From NCBI GenBank assembly GCA_035308565.1, contig DATGGK010000128.1, positions 8,997 to 72,996 on the forward strand: 64,000 nt of DNA. The letters run 5' to 3'. The notes below the pieces were generated by a model. The model was given only the letters and a program-made list of their open reading frames with translations, searched no databases and had not been told where the DNA came from. This stretch comes from JANXLS01 sp035308565. Its GTDB lineage: Bacteria > Planctomycetota > SZUA-567 > H5-PLA8. The position numbers and the translations under genes are program-made. Below, piece by piece: positions 51,494 to 59,355 of this stretch (position 1 is the stretch's first letter; each line of letters starts with the position of its first letter).

Positions 51494-51535
51494 TTTTGCC
51501 AAAGCCCCCTCTTCTCCCCTCCCTCCTCCCCTCAC
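51448..51535. repeat. Purine-rich inverted repeat at the end of sucD
   Basis: A gaggga/gggagg tract at 51448-51480 and its pyrimidine-rich counterpart cccctcttctcccctccctcc at 51506-51526 can fold back. The left arm is coding in the next gene; the right arm includes the sucD stop codon. Confidence 0.65.
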
Positions 51536-52470
51536 TTCACGCGTCCCATTTTCTTCAGCAGCGTCGCGCCCATGTCCGACGGGCTGTCGCAGACGGCGAT
51601 GCCGGCTTCGCGCATCGCGTTGACTTTGCTCTCCGCCGTGCCCGCGTTGCCCGAGACGATCGCGCCGGCGTGGCCCATGCGGCGGCCGGGCGGCGCGGTG
51701 CGGCCAGCAATGAATCCGGCCACCGGCTTGGTCATGTTTTTCTTGATCCACGCGGCGGCTTCTTCTTCGGCGCTGCCGCCGATTTCGCCGATCATCAGCA
51801 CGCCCGCGGTCTGCGCGTCGGACTGGAACATCTTTAGCACGTCGATGAAATCCGTGCCTTTTACCGGATCGCCGCCGATGCCCACGCAGGTGCTCTGCCC
51901 GCTGCCGAGGCACGTGACCTGCCACACGGCTTCGTAGGTCAGTGTACCCGATCGCGAGAGAATTCCGATGTCGCCCTTCTTGTGAATGTAGCCGGGCATG
52001 ATTCCGATTTTGCATTCTTCCGGCGTGATCACGCCCGGACAATTCGGGCCGATCAGCCGCACGTTGGGCCGGTTGCGCAGCGACTGCATCACCTTCACCA
52101 TGTCCATCACGGGGATGCCTTCGGTGATGGCGCAGATCACGGGGATGTTCGCGTCCGCGGCTTCCATGATCGCATCAGCGGCAAACGGCGGCGGCACGAA
52201 GATCATCGTCGCGGTTGCGCCCGTGGCTTTGACCGCGGCTTCGACGGTGTTGAAGATCGGCAATTTCGCGCCGGGCGATTTCTGCTTCCCGTCAAATCCA
52301 CCGCCGGTCTCGGCATCGGGAATGTCGAAGCTCGTGCCGCCTTTTCCGGGCGTCACGCCGCCGACCATCTTCGTGCCGTAGCGGTAACAAAACGTGGTGT
52401 GCTGCGCGCCCGTTGTTCCGGTGATGCCCTGGCAGATCACGCGCGTGTCTTTGTTGACGAGAATGCTCAT
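51532..52470 (-). CDS. sucD: Succinyl-CoA ligase (ADP/GDP-forming) subunit alpha
   Basis: 312 residues. Interconverts succinyl-CoA and succinate with nucleotide phosphorylation in the TCA cycle. CoA site VICQGITGTTGAQHTTF (~11-27), GGVTPGKGGT, LIGPNCPGVITPEECKIGIM (~140-159), GILSRSGTLTYEAVWQ and the phosphorylated His in PPGRRMGHAGAIVSG (~263-277). Compared with the usual PGKGG..LPIFNTV spacing, ~20 residues (DAETGGGFDGKQKSPGAK) are inserted at ~51-68. sucC is not adjacent; the ATG at 52470 is followed upstream by a 262-base gap. Confidence 0.95.
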   Translation of the reverse strand: MSILVNKDTRVICQGITGTTGAQHTTFCYRYGTKMVGGVTPGKGGTSFDIPDAETGGGFDGKQKSPGAKLPIFNTVEAAVKATGATATMIFVPPPFAADAIMEAADANIPVICAITEGIPVMDMVKVMQSLRNRPNVRLIGPNCPGVITPEECKIGIMPGYIHKKGDIGILSRSGTLTYEAVWQVTCLGSGQSTCVGIGGDPVKGTDFIDVLKMFQSDAQTAGVLMIGEIGGSAEEEAAAWIKKNMTKPVAGFIAGRTAPPGRRMGHAGAIVSGNAGTAESKVNAMREAGIAVCDSPSDMGATLLKKMGRVK

Positions 52471-52568
52471 GTCGAAAATGTGTCCCTTTCAGTCGGAAAA
52501 TGCAGAGCACGCATGATAAATTCTGAGAGGGAAAATGGAAGCGACAAACGCATCTTGATTGCAACGCG

Positions 52569-52621
52569 CCCCTCACCCCGCGGGCGGGTACGCCCGTCGG
52601 CCCTCTCCCGGAGGGAGAGGG
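52569..52621. repeat. 53-bp GC-rich double palindrome, copy 1
   Basis: Block order: cccctcacccc, palindrome gggcgggtacgccc, then palindrome ccctctccc-gga-gggagaggg in near form. Identical over its whole 53 bases to 59986-60038. It lies between divergent sucD and the ferredoxin gene. Confidence 0.9.
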
Positions 52622-52732
52622 AACAGCGGCATACACCAACGCGCAACAAAGCTCCGATTGACACGGGCTCGATTGGCCATAAAATTGCCTCATCGATTGA
52701 CCGGACTCAAATCGATTCGAAAAAGGACACTC

Positions 52733-53275
52733 ATGCCGCATTTTATTCATGACACTTGCATCGGCTGCACCGCCTGTGCGACGAAATGCCCCACCGAAGC
52801 GATTGTGGGCGACAAAAAAACGCTGCACGTCATCATCGACGAAAAGTGCATCGACTGCGGCGTCTGCGGTAATGTGTGTCCGGTCAGTTGCATCACCGAC
52901 CAGTTCGACCGCGTCGTGCCGAAGAAAAAAATCACCGACCGCCCGCGCCCGGTCATCGACAAAGTCAACTGCACCGGCTGCACGTATTGCGTGGATTATT
53001 GTCCTGAAAATTGTCTCGAAATGACGGGCGAAGGGAACATCCAGGTCAGCACGCTGGTGCGCGAAAAAGTCTGCATCGGCTGCGCGCTCTGCGCCGAAAT
53101 CTGTCCGCACGACGCGATCACGATGACCGATGCCGTCGAGGCCAAGCAATTAATTTCCGCCGGCGTGTTGAATCAGTGGTACATCCGCAACGCCGGTCCG
53201 GACAATCAGCCGATACCGCAACCGCTACCGCAAAAGCCCGCATCAAAGTCAGCGACCGTTGAGGCAGCAACGTAA
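52733..53275 (+). CDS. Polyferredoxin with four [4Fe-4S] motifs
   Basis: 180 residues from the ATG at 52733 (AAAGGAC upstream); the longer frame from 52559 reads the GC-rich repeat. Four CxxCxxCxxxC clusters: CIGCTACATKCP (~9), CIDCGVCGNVCP (~38), CTGCTYCVDYCP (~82) and CIGCALCAEICP (~113). Electron carrier in the cytoplasm, probably serving an oxidoreductase encoded elsewhere. The pairing of two 2x[4Fe-4S] halves suggests duplication. The last ~25 residues are Pro/Gln/Ser-rich. Precedes the cysteine-desulfurase-family gene, but an AT-rich repeat separates them. Confidence 0.93.
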   Translation: MPHFIHDTCIGCTACATKCPTEAIVGDKKTLHVIIDEKCIDCGVCGNVCPVSCITDQFDRVVPKKKITDRPRPVIDKVNCTGCTYCVDYCPENCLEMTGEGNIQVSTLVREKVCIGCALCAEICPHDAITMTDAVEAKQLISAGVLNQWYIRNAGPDNQPIPQPLPQKPASKSATVEAAT

Positions 53276-53365
53276 AAATGCAAAATGAAAAATGTAAAAT
53301 GCAAAATGAACGACAAAAGCATCCGTTGCTTCTCAATTTTGCATTTTTAATTTTTCATTTTTAAT
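53274..53365. repeat. AT-rich aaaatg-type inverted repeat
   Basis: aaaatgcaaaatg units on the left (53276-53310) face their reverse complements, ttttgcattttt and tttttcatttttaattttg (53335-53370), on the right, with ~25 bases between. Related arrays: 59347, 59895, 60896 and 61166. Confidence 0.8.
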
Positions 53366-53378
53366 TTTGAATTCAACC

Positions 53379-54539
53379 ATGATTTACTTCGACAACGCCG
53401 CCACCAGTTGGCCTAAGCCGCCCGAAGTCTTCGAGGCCATGAATCTATTCATGCGCGAGATGGGCGGCAATCCCGGGCGCTCAGGGCATCGCATGGCCAC
53501 GGGCGCCGAAGCGATGATCGGCGAATGCCGCAACGCGGTCAGCAAATTCTTCGGGCTGGGCGATCCGGCGCGCTGCGTCTTCACGCTCAATTGCACCGAC
53601 GCGCTGAACATGGCGATCAAAGGCGTCGTGAAGCAGGGCGATCACGTCATCACCACGGCGCTCGAACACAATTCGATCAGCCGTCCCTTGCAGCAGATGG
53701 CCGACGACGGATTCATCACGCTCACGCGCGTGGTGCCCGAATTCGAAAAAGGCGCGTGGGCCGTCGATGAAATTATTCGCCACGTGACGCCGCAAACGAG
53801 TCTCGTCGCGCTCACGCATTGCGCGAATGTGACGGGCGTGATCAATCCGATCGAGGATTTCGGCGCGGCGTTGCGCAAAGCCAATCCAAAATCGCTGTTG
53901 TTGGCCGACGCGGCGCAATCGGCGGGCGTCGTGCCCATTAATATGGAGGCGGCGCAGATCGATCTGCTCGCGTTTCCCGGGCACAAAGCGCTCTTCGCGC
54001 CGACGGGCACCGGCGCGCTGCTGATCGGCCCGCGCGTGGACGGCGAGAGTTTCATCTGCTGGCGCGAAGGCGGCACCGGCGGCGACAGCACCAGCCCCTT
54101 GCAGCCCAGCGAACTGCCGCACCGCCTCGAAGGCGGCACGCCGAACACGATGGGCATCGCGGGCATGCTGGCGGGCGTGCGCTTTTTGAACCGGCAGGGC
54201 GACGGAAAAGTGCTCGCGCACGAACGCGCGATTGTGAAAAAACTCATCGACGCCTTCGACGCCGACAAGCGCTTCACCATCTACGGCACGAAAGACCTCT
54301 CGCGCAAAGTCGGCGCGCTCTCGATCACGATTCAAGACCGCGACAACGCGGAAGTGGCGAGCATTCTCGACCAAGCCTTCGAAATCGCCGTGCGGCCGGG
54401 TCTGCATTGCGCGCCGTACATGCACAAACATCTCGGCACGTTTCCAACAGGCACGCTGCGTCTCGCACCCGGATTTTTCAGCACGCTGGAGGAGACGGAC
54501 GCGGTGATCAAGGCGTTGCAGGAGATCGCGGCGGGGTGA
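53379..54539 (+). CDS. Cysteine desulfurase family protein (class V aminotransferase)
   Basis: 386 residues from the ATG at 53379. PLP enzyme: IYFDNAATSWPKPPEVFEAM (~2-21), NPGRSGHRMATGAEAM, TALEHNSISRPL, LADAAQSAGVVPINM, PLP lysine in FPGHKALFAPTGTG (~200-213) and active Cys in RPGLHCAPYMHKHLGT (~338-353). It fits the EF2568-like desulfurase subfamily (TIGR01977 as I recall), which is often linked to selenium use, better than IscS or SufS. Role here: releasing sulfur or selenium from (seleno)cysteine. No Suf or Isc genes flank it. Confidence 0.9.
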   Translation: MIYFDNAATSWPKPPEVFEAMNLFMREMGGNPGRSGHRMATGAEAMIGECRNAVSKFFGLGDPARCVFTLNCTDALNMAIKGVVKQGDHVITTALEHNSISRPLQQMADDGFITLTRVVPEFEKGAWAVDEIIRHVTPQTSLVALTHCANVTGVINPIEDFGAALRKANPKSLLLADAAQSAGVVPINMEAAQIDLLAFPGHKALFAPTGTGALLIGPRVDGESFICWREGGTGGDSTSPLQPSELPHRLEGGTPNTMGIAGMLAGVRFLNRQGDGKVLAHERAIVKKLIDAFDADKRFTIYGTKDLSRKVGALSITIQDRDNAEVASILDQAFEIAVRPGLHCAPYMHKHLGTFPTGTLRLAPGFFSTLEETDAVIKALQEIAAG

Positions 54540-54659
54540 ATTTGATTTTGAAAGCGCGCTGCCTGTGGGCATAGTGTATTGCATTCGAAACGGACCCGCG
54601 TGAATGCATTGAGGGCAAAATAGTGGCGCGCCGCCACGCGCGGTAATCCAAGCGCGGGT

Positions 54660-54721
54660 GCGCTAGCCGCCTTTAGGCGGTAGCGCATGTCACTACCGCG
54701 AATTTTTCCGCCTAAAGGCGG
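54660..54721. repeat. ccgcctttaggcgg repeat pair
   Basis: gcgcta-gccgcc-ttta-ggcgg-tagcgc (54660-54686) is a long palindrome; ccgcctaaaggcgg (54708-54721) repeats its core in the other orientation. Confidence 0.8.
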
Positions 54722-54736
54722 GACTACGAACAAAAA

Positions 54737-54826
54737 AGCTGCGGACGACGCACCACAATGAACGCTGGCACGTGCGGCTCGTGCGTCCGATGCGAGTGGA
54801 CCGCGTCCCGGGCGTCGTCCGCAGCT
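54737..54826. repeat. Inverted repeat with 15-bp perfect arms
   Basis: agctgcggacgacgc (54737-54751) and gcgtcgtccgcagct (54812-54826) enclose 60 bases that contain a smaller gcacg..cgtgc palindrome. Confidence 0.85.
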
Positions 54827-55107
54827 ACGTTTCATTCGCTCTAGTGCAACGAATGTGCCAGTTGCTGAGGCGGCGAGAATCGGCGATTTGCGGATAAAAG
54901 GCAGCACTTCAGCCAGGATTTGAGCAGAACGCGGGCTGGCTCAGAGCAGTGTGGCTGAGAATGCGCGGGACTGCGCACGAGAACTGTGCAAATAACTCGT
55001 GCAAAATGTATGAATGGGGGCAAGGGAGAATGATAGCGGAGGGACCGCATAGGAGCGCTGTCCCCTATATGGAACAGCGGTCGTCCGTTCTGGATTTCAA
55101 GATTAAG

Positions 55108-55191
55108 TGCGCACGACTGGAGTTGAACCAGCACGCCCTTGCGGGCACCAGCCCCTCAAGCTGGCGCGTCTGCCAATTTCGCCACGTGCGC
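55108..55191 (-). tRNA. tRNA-Leu (anticodon GAG)
   Basis: 84 bases. Acceptor stem GCGCACG/CGTGCGC with discriminator A; D-loop GGCGAAATTGGCAGACGC; anticodon stem CCAGC/GCTGG around TTGAGGG, so the anticodon is GAG (reads CUC/CUU); a long variable arm GTGCCCGCAAGGGCGT, as in class II tRNAs; T-arm CTGGTTCAACTCCAG. The 3' CCA is not encoded. Confidence 0.95.
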
Positions 55192-55397
55192 GTGGGAAAG
55201 GCGCTCTAAAATAGAAAGCGCAATTCTGTATGTTAATGGTGGCGTGGTTGGTGTCAAATGAGAAAGCGATAAAAGGGCGGATTTGGTATAACTTTGGTTG
55301 CATGGCGTTTCAATGTTTTCAGCGTTAAGAACATCGTGCAATTCTCCTGAGACAGTAATCGTTCGGAGGCTCGCTCGTCCTGCTTATACGGGCCGAT

Positions 55398-55412
55398 TGA
55401 AAATAATTCTCA
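55398..55412 (+). promoter_or_regulatory. Fur-box-like site 1
   Basis: tgaaaataattctca, a near-perfect 7-1-7 inverted repeat of the Fur type (consensus tgataatnattatca), 118 bases ahead of the first feoA start. Confidence 0.6.
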
Positions 55413-55467
55413 AAATCGGCGAAAAGAAATGGACAGCATTCGGAATCGGTGTAAGTTTAGATGGGTC

Positions 55468-55482
55468 TGAGAATCATTCTCA
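55468..55482 (+). promoter_or_regulatory. Fur-box-like site 2
   Basis: tgagaatcattctca, a perfect 7-1-7 palindrome matching the Fur consensus except for a symmetric pair of bases, 48 bases before the first feoA start. Together with site 1 it suggests iron-repressed transcription of feoA-feoA-feoB. Confidence 0.7.
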
Positions 55483-55515
55483 ATATGTAAGGCGATAGCT
55501 GCGAGGAGCGGGGCC

Positions 55516-55752
55516 ATGAGTGCGGATCGACTATGCTGCTGGAAATCGGGTGAAGAGGGCGTGGTGACGGGGGTGCACGGTGACGGTACGCTGTCCGACC
55601 GCTTGCAGGAATTGGGTGTGGTGACGGGGGCGTGGGTGCGCATGGTTCAGCACGGCAGCCCGATGCTGATTCAGATTGGAAACAGCCGCATTTGTCTGCG
55701 CCGCGATGACGCGAAGAAAGTCGGCGCGGAAGTGCTGGCGTATAATGGGTAG
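55516..55752 (+). CDS. feoA: FeoA family protein (first copy)
   Basis: 78 residues, GAGGAGC ahead of the ATG. SH3-like FeoA fold: GVVTGVHGDGTLSDRLQELG, VTGAWVRMVQHGSPMLIQIG in two halves and a final ICLRRDDAKKVGAEVL. FeoA helps the FeoB ferrous-iron transporter at the inner membrane. Two distinct FeoA genes precede feoB here; this one has a CC pair near the N-terminus that the second lacks. Confidence 0.88.
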   Translation: MSADRLCCWKSGEEGVVTGVHGDGTLSDRLQELGVVTGAWVRMVQHGSPMLIQIGNSRICLRRDDAKKVGAEVLAYNG

Positions 55753-55809
55753 CATGTCCGTATCGTTCGCCTTCAATCAACGATTTAATATTGCAAAGGC
55801 AGTCCTTTA

Positions 55810-56040
55810 TTGGTTACCTTGGATCAGCTTAAACCCGGCCAGCGCGCGTGCGTCGAACGCATCTCCGGCGAAGGCACCGCCGTGTACCAGCGCTTAATGG
55901 AGATGGGCGTTTTCGACGGCACGGAGGTGCAAGTGATCCGCTTTGCGCCGCTGGGCGACCCCATGGAATTGCGCGTGCAGGGGTACAATCTGTCGGTGCG
56001 GAAAGCGGATGCGAAGAATGTGGAAGTGCGGCTGCTTTGA
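55810..56040 (+). CDS. feoA: FeoA family protein (second copy)
   Basis: 76 residues from a TTG start; AAAGGCAG lies about eight bases upstream. VTLDQLKPGQRACVERISGE, YQRLMEMGVFDGTEVQVIRF and PMELRVQGYNLSVRKADAKN cover the whole FeoA domain. It follows the first copy by 57 bases and is closer to canonical FeoA (M-G-x-x-x-G-x-x-x, then P-x-x-G-D-P-x-E). The gap to feoB (154 bases) holds repeats. Confidence 0.9.
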   Translation: MVTLDQLKPGQRACVERISGEGTAVYQRLMEMGVFDGTEVQVIRFAPLGDPMELRVQGYNLSVRKADAKNVEVRLL

Positions 56041-56071
56041 AAGACTCATGTGTCATTTGTCATTTCTGATT

Positions 56072-56126
56072 TGTCATTTGTGATTTGACGTGGGCGTGCA
56101 GCAAAAATGACAAATTACAAATGACA
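56072..56126. repeat. tgtcatttgt inverted repeat between feoA and feoB
   Basis: tgtcatttgtgatttg (56072-56087) pairs with caaattacaaatgaca (56111-56126), one mismatch. Further tgtcattt units lie at 56051-56071. The following cgcgcctttgcgcctctgcgt string (56147-56166) is another repeated-looking motif. Confidence 0.8.
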
Positions 56127-56194
56127 ACTGCCAAATGGTCTTTTCCGCGCCTTTGCGCCTCTGCGTGAGATTTATTTTTTTGATTTAAAGTGCA

Positions 56195-58675
56195 ATGCGC
56201 GAATCCAAAAAAAACAAACGGTCCACACCGCATGTCGTCGCGGTGATCGGGAACCCGAACACCGGCAAGAGCACGCTCTTCAATGCCATGACCGGTTTGA
56301 AGCAGCACGTCGGCAATTATCCGGGCGTGACGGTTGAGCGCAAAGTCGGCACCGCGCAGTTGGACGCGAAGACGACGGTTGAGCTGATCGATCTGCCCGG
56401 CACCTACAGTCTCGCCGCGCGCAGTCCGGACGAGATGATTGCGGTTGACGTGCTGCTCAATCAGTTGCCCGGTTCGCCGAGCGTCGATGCGATTCTGGCG
56501 ATTGCGGACGCGAGCAATCCGGAGCGCAATTTCTATCTGATCTCGCAGTTGCTTGAATTGAATCTGCCGGTTGTCGTGGCGATGAACATGCTCGACGTCG
56601 CTCAGAGCAAAGGGATTCAAGTTGATACGAAGAAAATCGAAGAAACGCTGGGCGTGAAGGTCGTCGGCATCTGCGCGAACAAAGGCAAAGGGATGGAGCA
56701 GTTGAAGGCGGCCCTGGTCAAGACGCTTGAAAAGAAGAAGCCGCCGCAGGGGAAGTTGCCGATTTTTCCCACGACGATGAACACGGAAATCGACGGGCTG
56801 CTGGCGGAATTGAACGCGCAGCAGGGGAAAATCGGGCGGTCGATTAATCGGCTCGAAGCGTTCCGCGCGCTCGTCGATAAGGGCGGGCACGCCGAGACGC
56901 GGCTGGCCGCGAAACTGGGCAACGGTTTTCCAGACCAGCTTGAAACGCGCCGCAAGCGCGCGAGCGCCGCACCGCTGCCAGCGGAAGAAGTGCGCGTGCG
57001 CTACAAGTGGGTTAAGGACGCGCTGAGCAGCGCGCTGACGCGGCCCGCGCAGCCGCCGGCGACGAAATCGGACACGATCGACAAATGGGTGACGCACTGG
57101 TTCAGCGGCTCGCTGATTTTTCTGGCGCTGATGTTCGTGGTATTCGAAAGCATCTTCTTCGCCGCGCGGCCGGTGATGGATGTGATTTCATGGTGTTTCG
57201 ATTCGCTGGCCGTGGCGGTGGCAAACGTGATTCCGGAAGGCGCGCTGCAGAGCCTGCTGGCGAAAGGCGTGATCAAAGGCGTCGGCGGCGTGCTGGTTTT
57301 TTTGCCGCAGATTGCGTTCTTATTTCTGTTCATCGCGATCATGGAAGATTGTGGCTACATGGCGCGCGCGGCGTTTTTGATGGACCGCCTGCTGTCGCGC
57401 GTGGGGCTTTCCGGGAAATCGTTCATTCCGATGCTGTCGAGTTTTGCGTGCGCGGTGCCGGGGATCATGGCGACGCGGACGATTGAAAATTGGCGCGACC
57501 GGCTGACGACAATCATGGTCGCTCCATTAATGAGCTGCTCGGCGCGCCTGCCCGTGTACGGCTTGATGATCGCGGCGTTCATTCCCAGCACCGGCTGGCT
57601 GCATGGCTGGCTGGGCTTGCAGGGATTGGTTTTGTTCGCGATGTATTTTGTGGGGATTATCGTCGCGATTCCCGTCGCGTGGATTTTGAAGAAGACACTG
57701 TTGCGCGGCGAGACGCCGCCGTTTTTAATCGAATTGCCGTCGTACAAAATTCCGGACTGGTGGGGCGTGCTGCTGCGCGTATGGGACCGCGCGAAGGCGT
57801 TCATTGTCCGTGCGGGGACGATCATTCTGGCGGTGAGCATTGTGGTCTGGGCGCTGGCGTATTTTCCGCATTCGAAGGAAATCGAAACGCGTTACGAAGC
57901 GCATGTGCAGAGCTTGCAAGCGGAGAACACCGCCATCATCAAGCGCGAAATGGATCCGCTGAAGGAAGAATGGATGCAGAAGGCGATGAAGGGGGCGACG
58001 GAGAGCGCGCGCAAATTCGATGAAGACCGAGACAAAGCGCTGAAGGAGCTTGGCCCGCGTGACGAGGATGCCGAGCCGGATGAAAAGGTGAAGGCGATTT
58101 TGCAAGAGCATGCCAAAGCGATGCATGATCTTTCAGAATTGACAGGTGTGAAGCAGATCTGGGACAGGTTCATGACGATTCGCAAGGCCAATGAAGAATA
58201 CGACAAGCGCATCGAAGAGATGAAGAAGGAAAAGGATGGCGAGTATCTGCGCACGAGTTATTTCGGCAGCATGGGTAAATTCGTCGAGCCGGTCTTCAAG
58301 CCGCTGGGCTGGGACTGGCGCATTTCGATGGGCGCCATCGCGTCGTTCCCCGCTCGCGAAGTGATCGTCGCGACGCTGGGCACGATTTTCAATCAGGGCG
58401 AGGACGTCGAGGCGGAATCGAAGAGTTTGCAGGCCGAATTACAGCGATCGACGTGGGACGGCCAGCCGCAGCGCAAGCTTTTCAACATCCCCGTGGCGCT
58501 GTCGATCATGGTCTTCTTCGCGCTCTGCAGCCAATGCGCCGCGACGCTGGCGACGATCAAGCGCGAAACCAATTCCTGGAAATGGCCCGTCTTTTCATTC
58601 ACGTACATGACGGTGCTGGCGTATTTGGCGGCGATGGCGACGTATCAGATTGGAATGAAATTAGTTCAAGGATAG
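56195..58675 (+). CDS. feoB: Ferrous iron transport protein B, with coiled-coil insertion
   Basis: 826 residues. N-terminal G domain: VIGNPNTGKSTLFNAM (G1, ~17-32), HVGNYPGVTVE (switch), IDLPGTYSL (G3), NMLD (G4), followed by a helical domain. The membrane domain (~300 on) has two Gate-type repeats (SFACAVPGIMATRTIENWRD, FPAREVIVATLGTIFNQGED). Between them, residues ~560-690 form a long charged coiled-coil segment (EEWMQKAMKGATESARKFDE; YDKRIEEMKKEKDGE), absent from E. coli FeoB. Imports Fe2+. Third gene of the Fur-boxed operon. Confidence 0.95.
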   Translation: MRESKKNKRSTPHVVAVIGNPNTGKSTLFNAMTGLKQHVGNYPGVTVERKVGTAQLDAKTTVELIDLPGTYSLAARSPDEMIAVDVLLNQLPGSPSVDAILAIADASNPERNFYLISQLLELNLPVVVAMNMLDVAQSKGIQVDTKKIEETLGVKVVGICANKGKGMEQLKAALVKTLEKKKPPQGKLPIFPTTMNTEIDGLLAELNAQQGKIGRSINRLEAFRALVDKGGHAETRLAAKLGNGFPDQLETRRKRASAAPLPAEEVRVRYKWVKDALSSALTRPAQPPATKSDTIDKWVTHWFSGSLIFLALMFVVFESIFFAARPVMDVISWCFDSLAVAVANVIPEGALQSLLAKGVIKGVGGVLVFLPQIAFLFLFIAIMEDCGYMARAAFLMDRLLSRVGLSGKSFIPMLSSFACAVPGIMATRTIENWRDRLTTIMVAPLMSCSARLPVYGLMIAAFIPSTGWLHGWLGLQGLVLFAMYFVGIIVAIPVAWILKKTLLRGETPPFLIELPSYKIPDWWGVLLRVWDRAKAFIVRAGTIILAVSIVVWALAYFPHSKEIETRYEAHVQSLQAENTAIIKREMDPLKEEWMQKAMKGATESARKFDEDRDKALKELGPRDEDAEPDEKVKAILQEHAKAMHDLSELTGVKQIWDRFMTIRKANEEYDKRIEEMKKEKDGEYLRTSYFGSMGKFVEPVFKPLGWDWRISMGAIASFPAREVIVATLGTIFNQGEDVEAESKSLQAELQRSTWDGQPQRKLFNIPVALSIMVFFALCSQCAATLATIKRETNSWKWPVFSFTYMTVLAYLAAMATYQIGMKLVQG

Positions 58676-58679
58676 ATAT

Positions 58680-58755
58680 GAATATGGAATGTGGAATGTA
58701 GAATATGGAATGCATCGAATGCGATTCCATATTCTATATTCCACATTCCATATTC
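58680..58755. repeat. Long AT-rich inverted repeat (32-bp arms)
   Basis: gaatatggaatgtggaatg... (58680-58711) pairs with 58724-58755 with one mismatch; within each arm gaatatggaatg and gaatgtagaatatgg units recur with a 7-9 base period. Fills the feoB-marC gap. Confidence 0.9.
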
Positions 58756-58764
58756 TGAATTCAG

Positions 58765-59355
58765 ATGCTCTCCACACTGCTGATCGTCCAAATCTTCGTG
58801 CTGCTCAATCCGCTCTCGTCGGCGCCGCTGCTGGTGGCGCTGCACCGGCGCGATCCAAAAGCGAACATCCGGCGCATTGCGATGAGCGCGGCGCTCAGCG
58901 CGTTTCTAGTAGCGCTGGCGATTGCGCTGACAGGCCAGTGGCTCTTTCAGCTCTTTGGCATCGGCCCGGATTCGTTTCGCGTCGCCGGCGGAATCGTCGT
59001 GCTGCTGCTCGGATTGGAAACGATCCGCGGCGACACCAGCGAGCCGTCGTCGCCCAAGACCTTCGACAACGTCGTCGCACTTCTCGCGACGCCCATTCTG
59101 ACGGGGCCGGCGACGATGAGTTTCATCACGCTGCAAGTCGCCGAATTCGGCATGGTCCACGTGATCTTGAATCTGATCGTCGCGTTCATCGGCGTTGCTG
59201 CGGTGATGCTGCTGCTGACGGCGATGATCGCGCGGCTGAATTCGCAGCTCATCGGAATTATTTCGCGCATCCTTGGATTGTTTCTGACGGCGATGGCGGT
59301 GGAGTTGATGGCGAAAGGATTGGCGGGGTTGATTCACGCAGCGAATGCAAAATGA
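58765..59355 (+). CDS. MarC family integral membrane protein (UPF0056)
   Basis: 196 residues, six membrane helices. LNPLSSAPLLVALHRRDPKA (~14-33) and FDNVVALLATPILTGPATMS (~99-118) are the two conserved MarC half-motifs, with the usual P-x-x-x-x-G-P. MarC proteins are of unknown transport role; no link to drug resistance is shown. The ATG follows directly after the inverted repeat. Its stop codon (TGA) falls in an aaaatgaaaaatg repeat. Confidence 0.92.
   Translation: MLSTLLIVQIFVLLNPLSSAPLLVALHRRDPKANIRRIAMSAALSAFLVALAIALTGQWLFQLFGIGPDSFRVAGGIVVLLLGLETIRGDTSEPSSPKTFDNVVALLATPILTGPATMSFITLQVAEFGMVHVILNLIVAFIGVAAVMLLLTAMIARLNSQLIGIISRILGLFLTAMAVELMAKGLAGLIHAANAK

Larger units (their letters stand above)
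54540..55107. other. Intergenic region with palindromes, no gene seen
   Basis: 568 bases between the desulfurase gene and tRNA-Leu. The left half (54620-54830) is filled with inverted repeats listed separately. The right half (54830-55107) is ordinary-looking sequence with no frame supported by a ribosome binding site or recognisable product; gtgcaa/cgtgcaaa words recur. No RNA gene other than the tRNA was recognised. Confidence 0.5.

Noticed and set aside
53481..54584. 367-codon antisense frame over the cysteine desulfurase gene
   Set aside because: Shadow of a high-GC gene with composition typical of frame -1; no domain recognised.
54830..55107. Structured non-coding RNA before tRNA-Leu
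   Set aside because: No conserved motif of RNase P RNA, tmRNA, 6S or SRP RNA could be recognised by eye; an Infernal/Rfam scan would be needed to find one.
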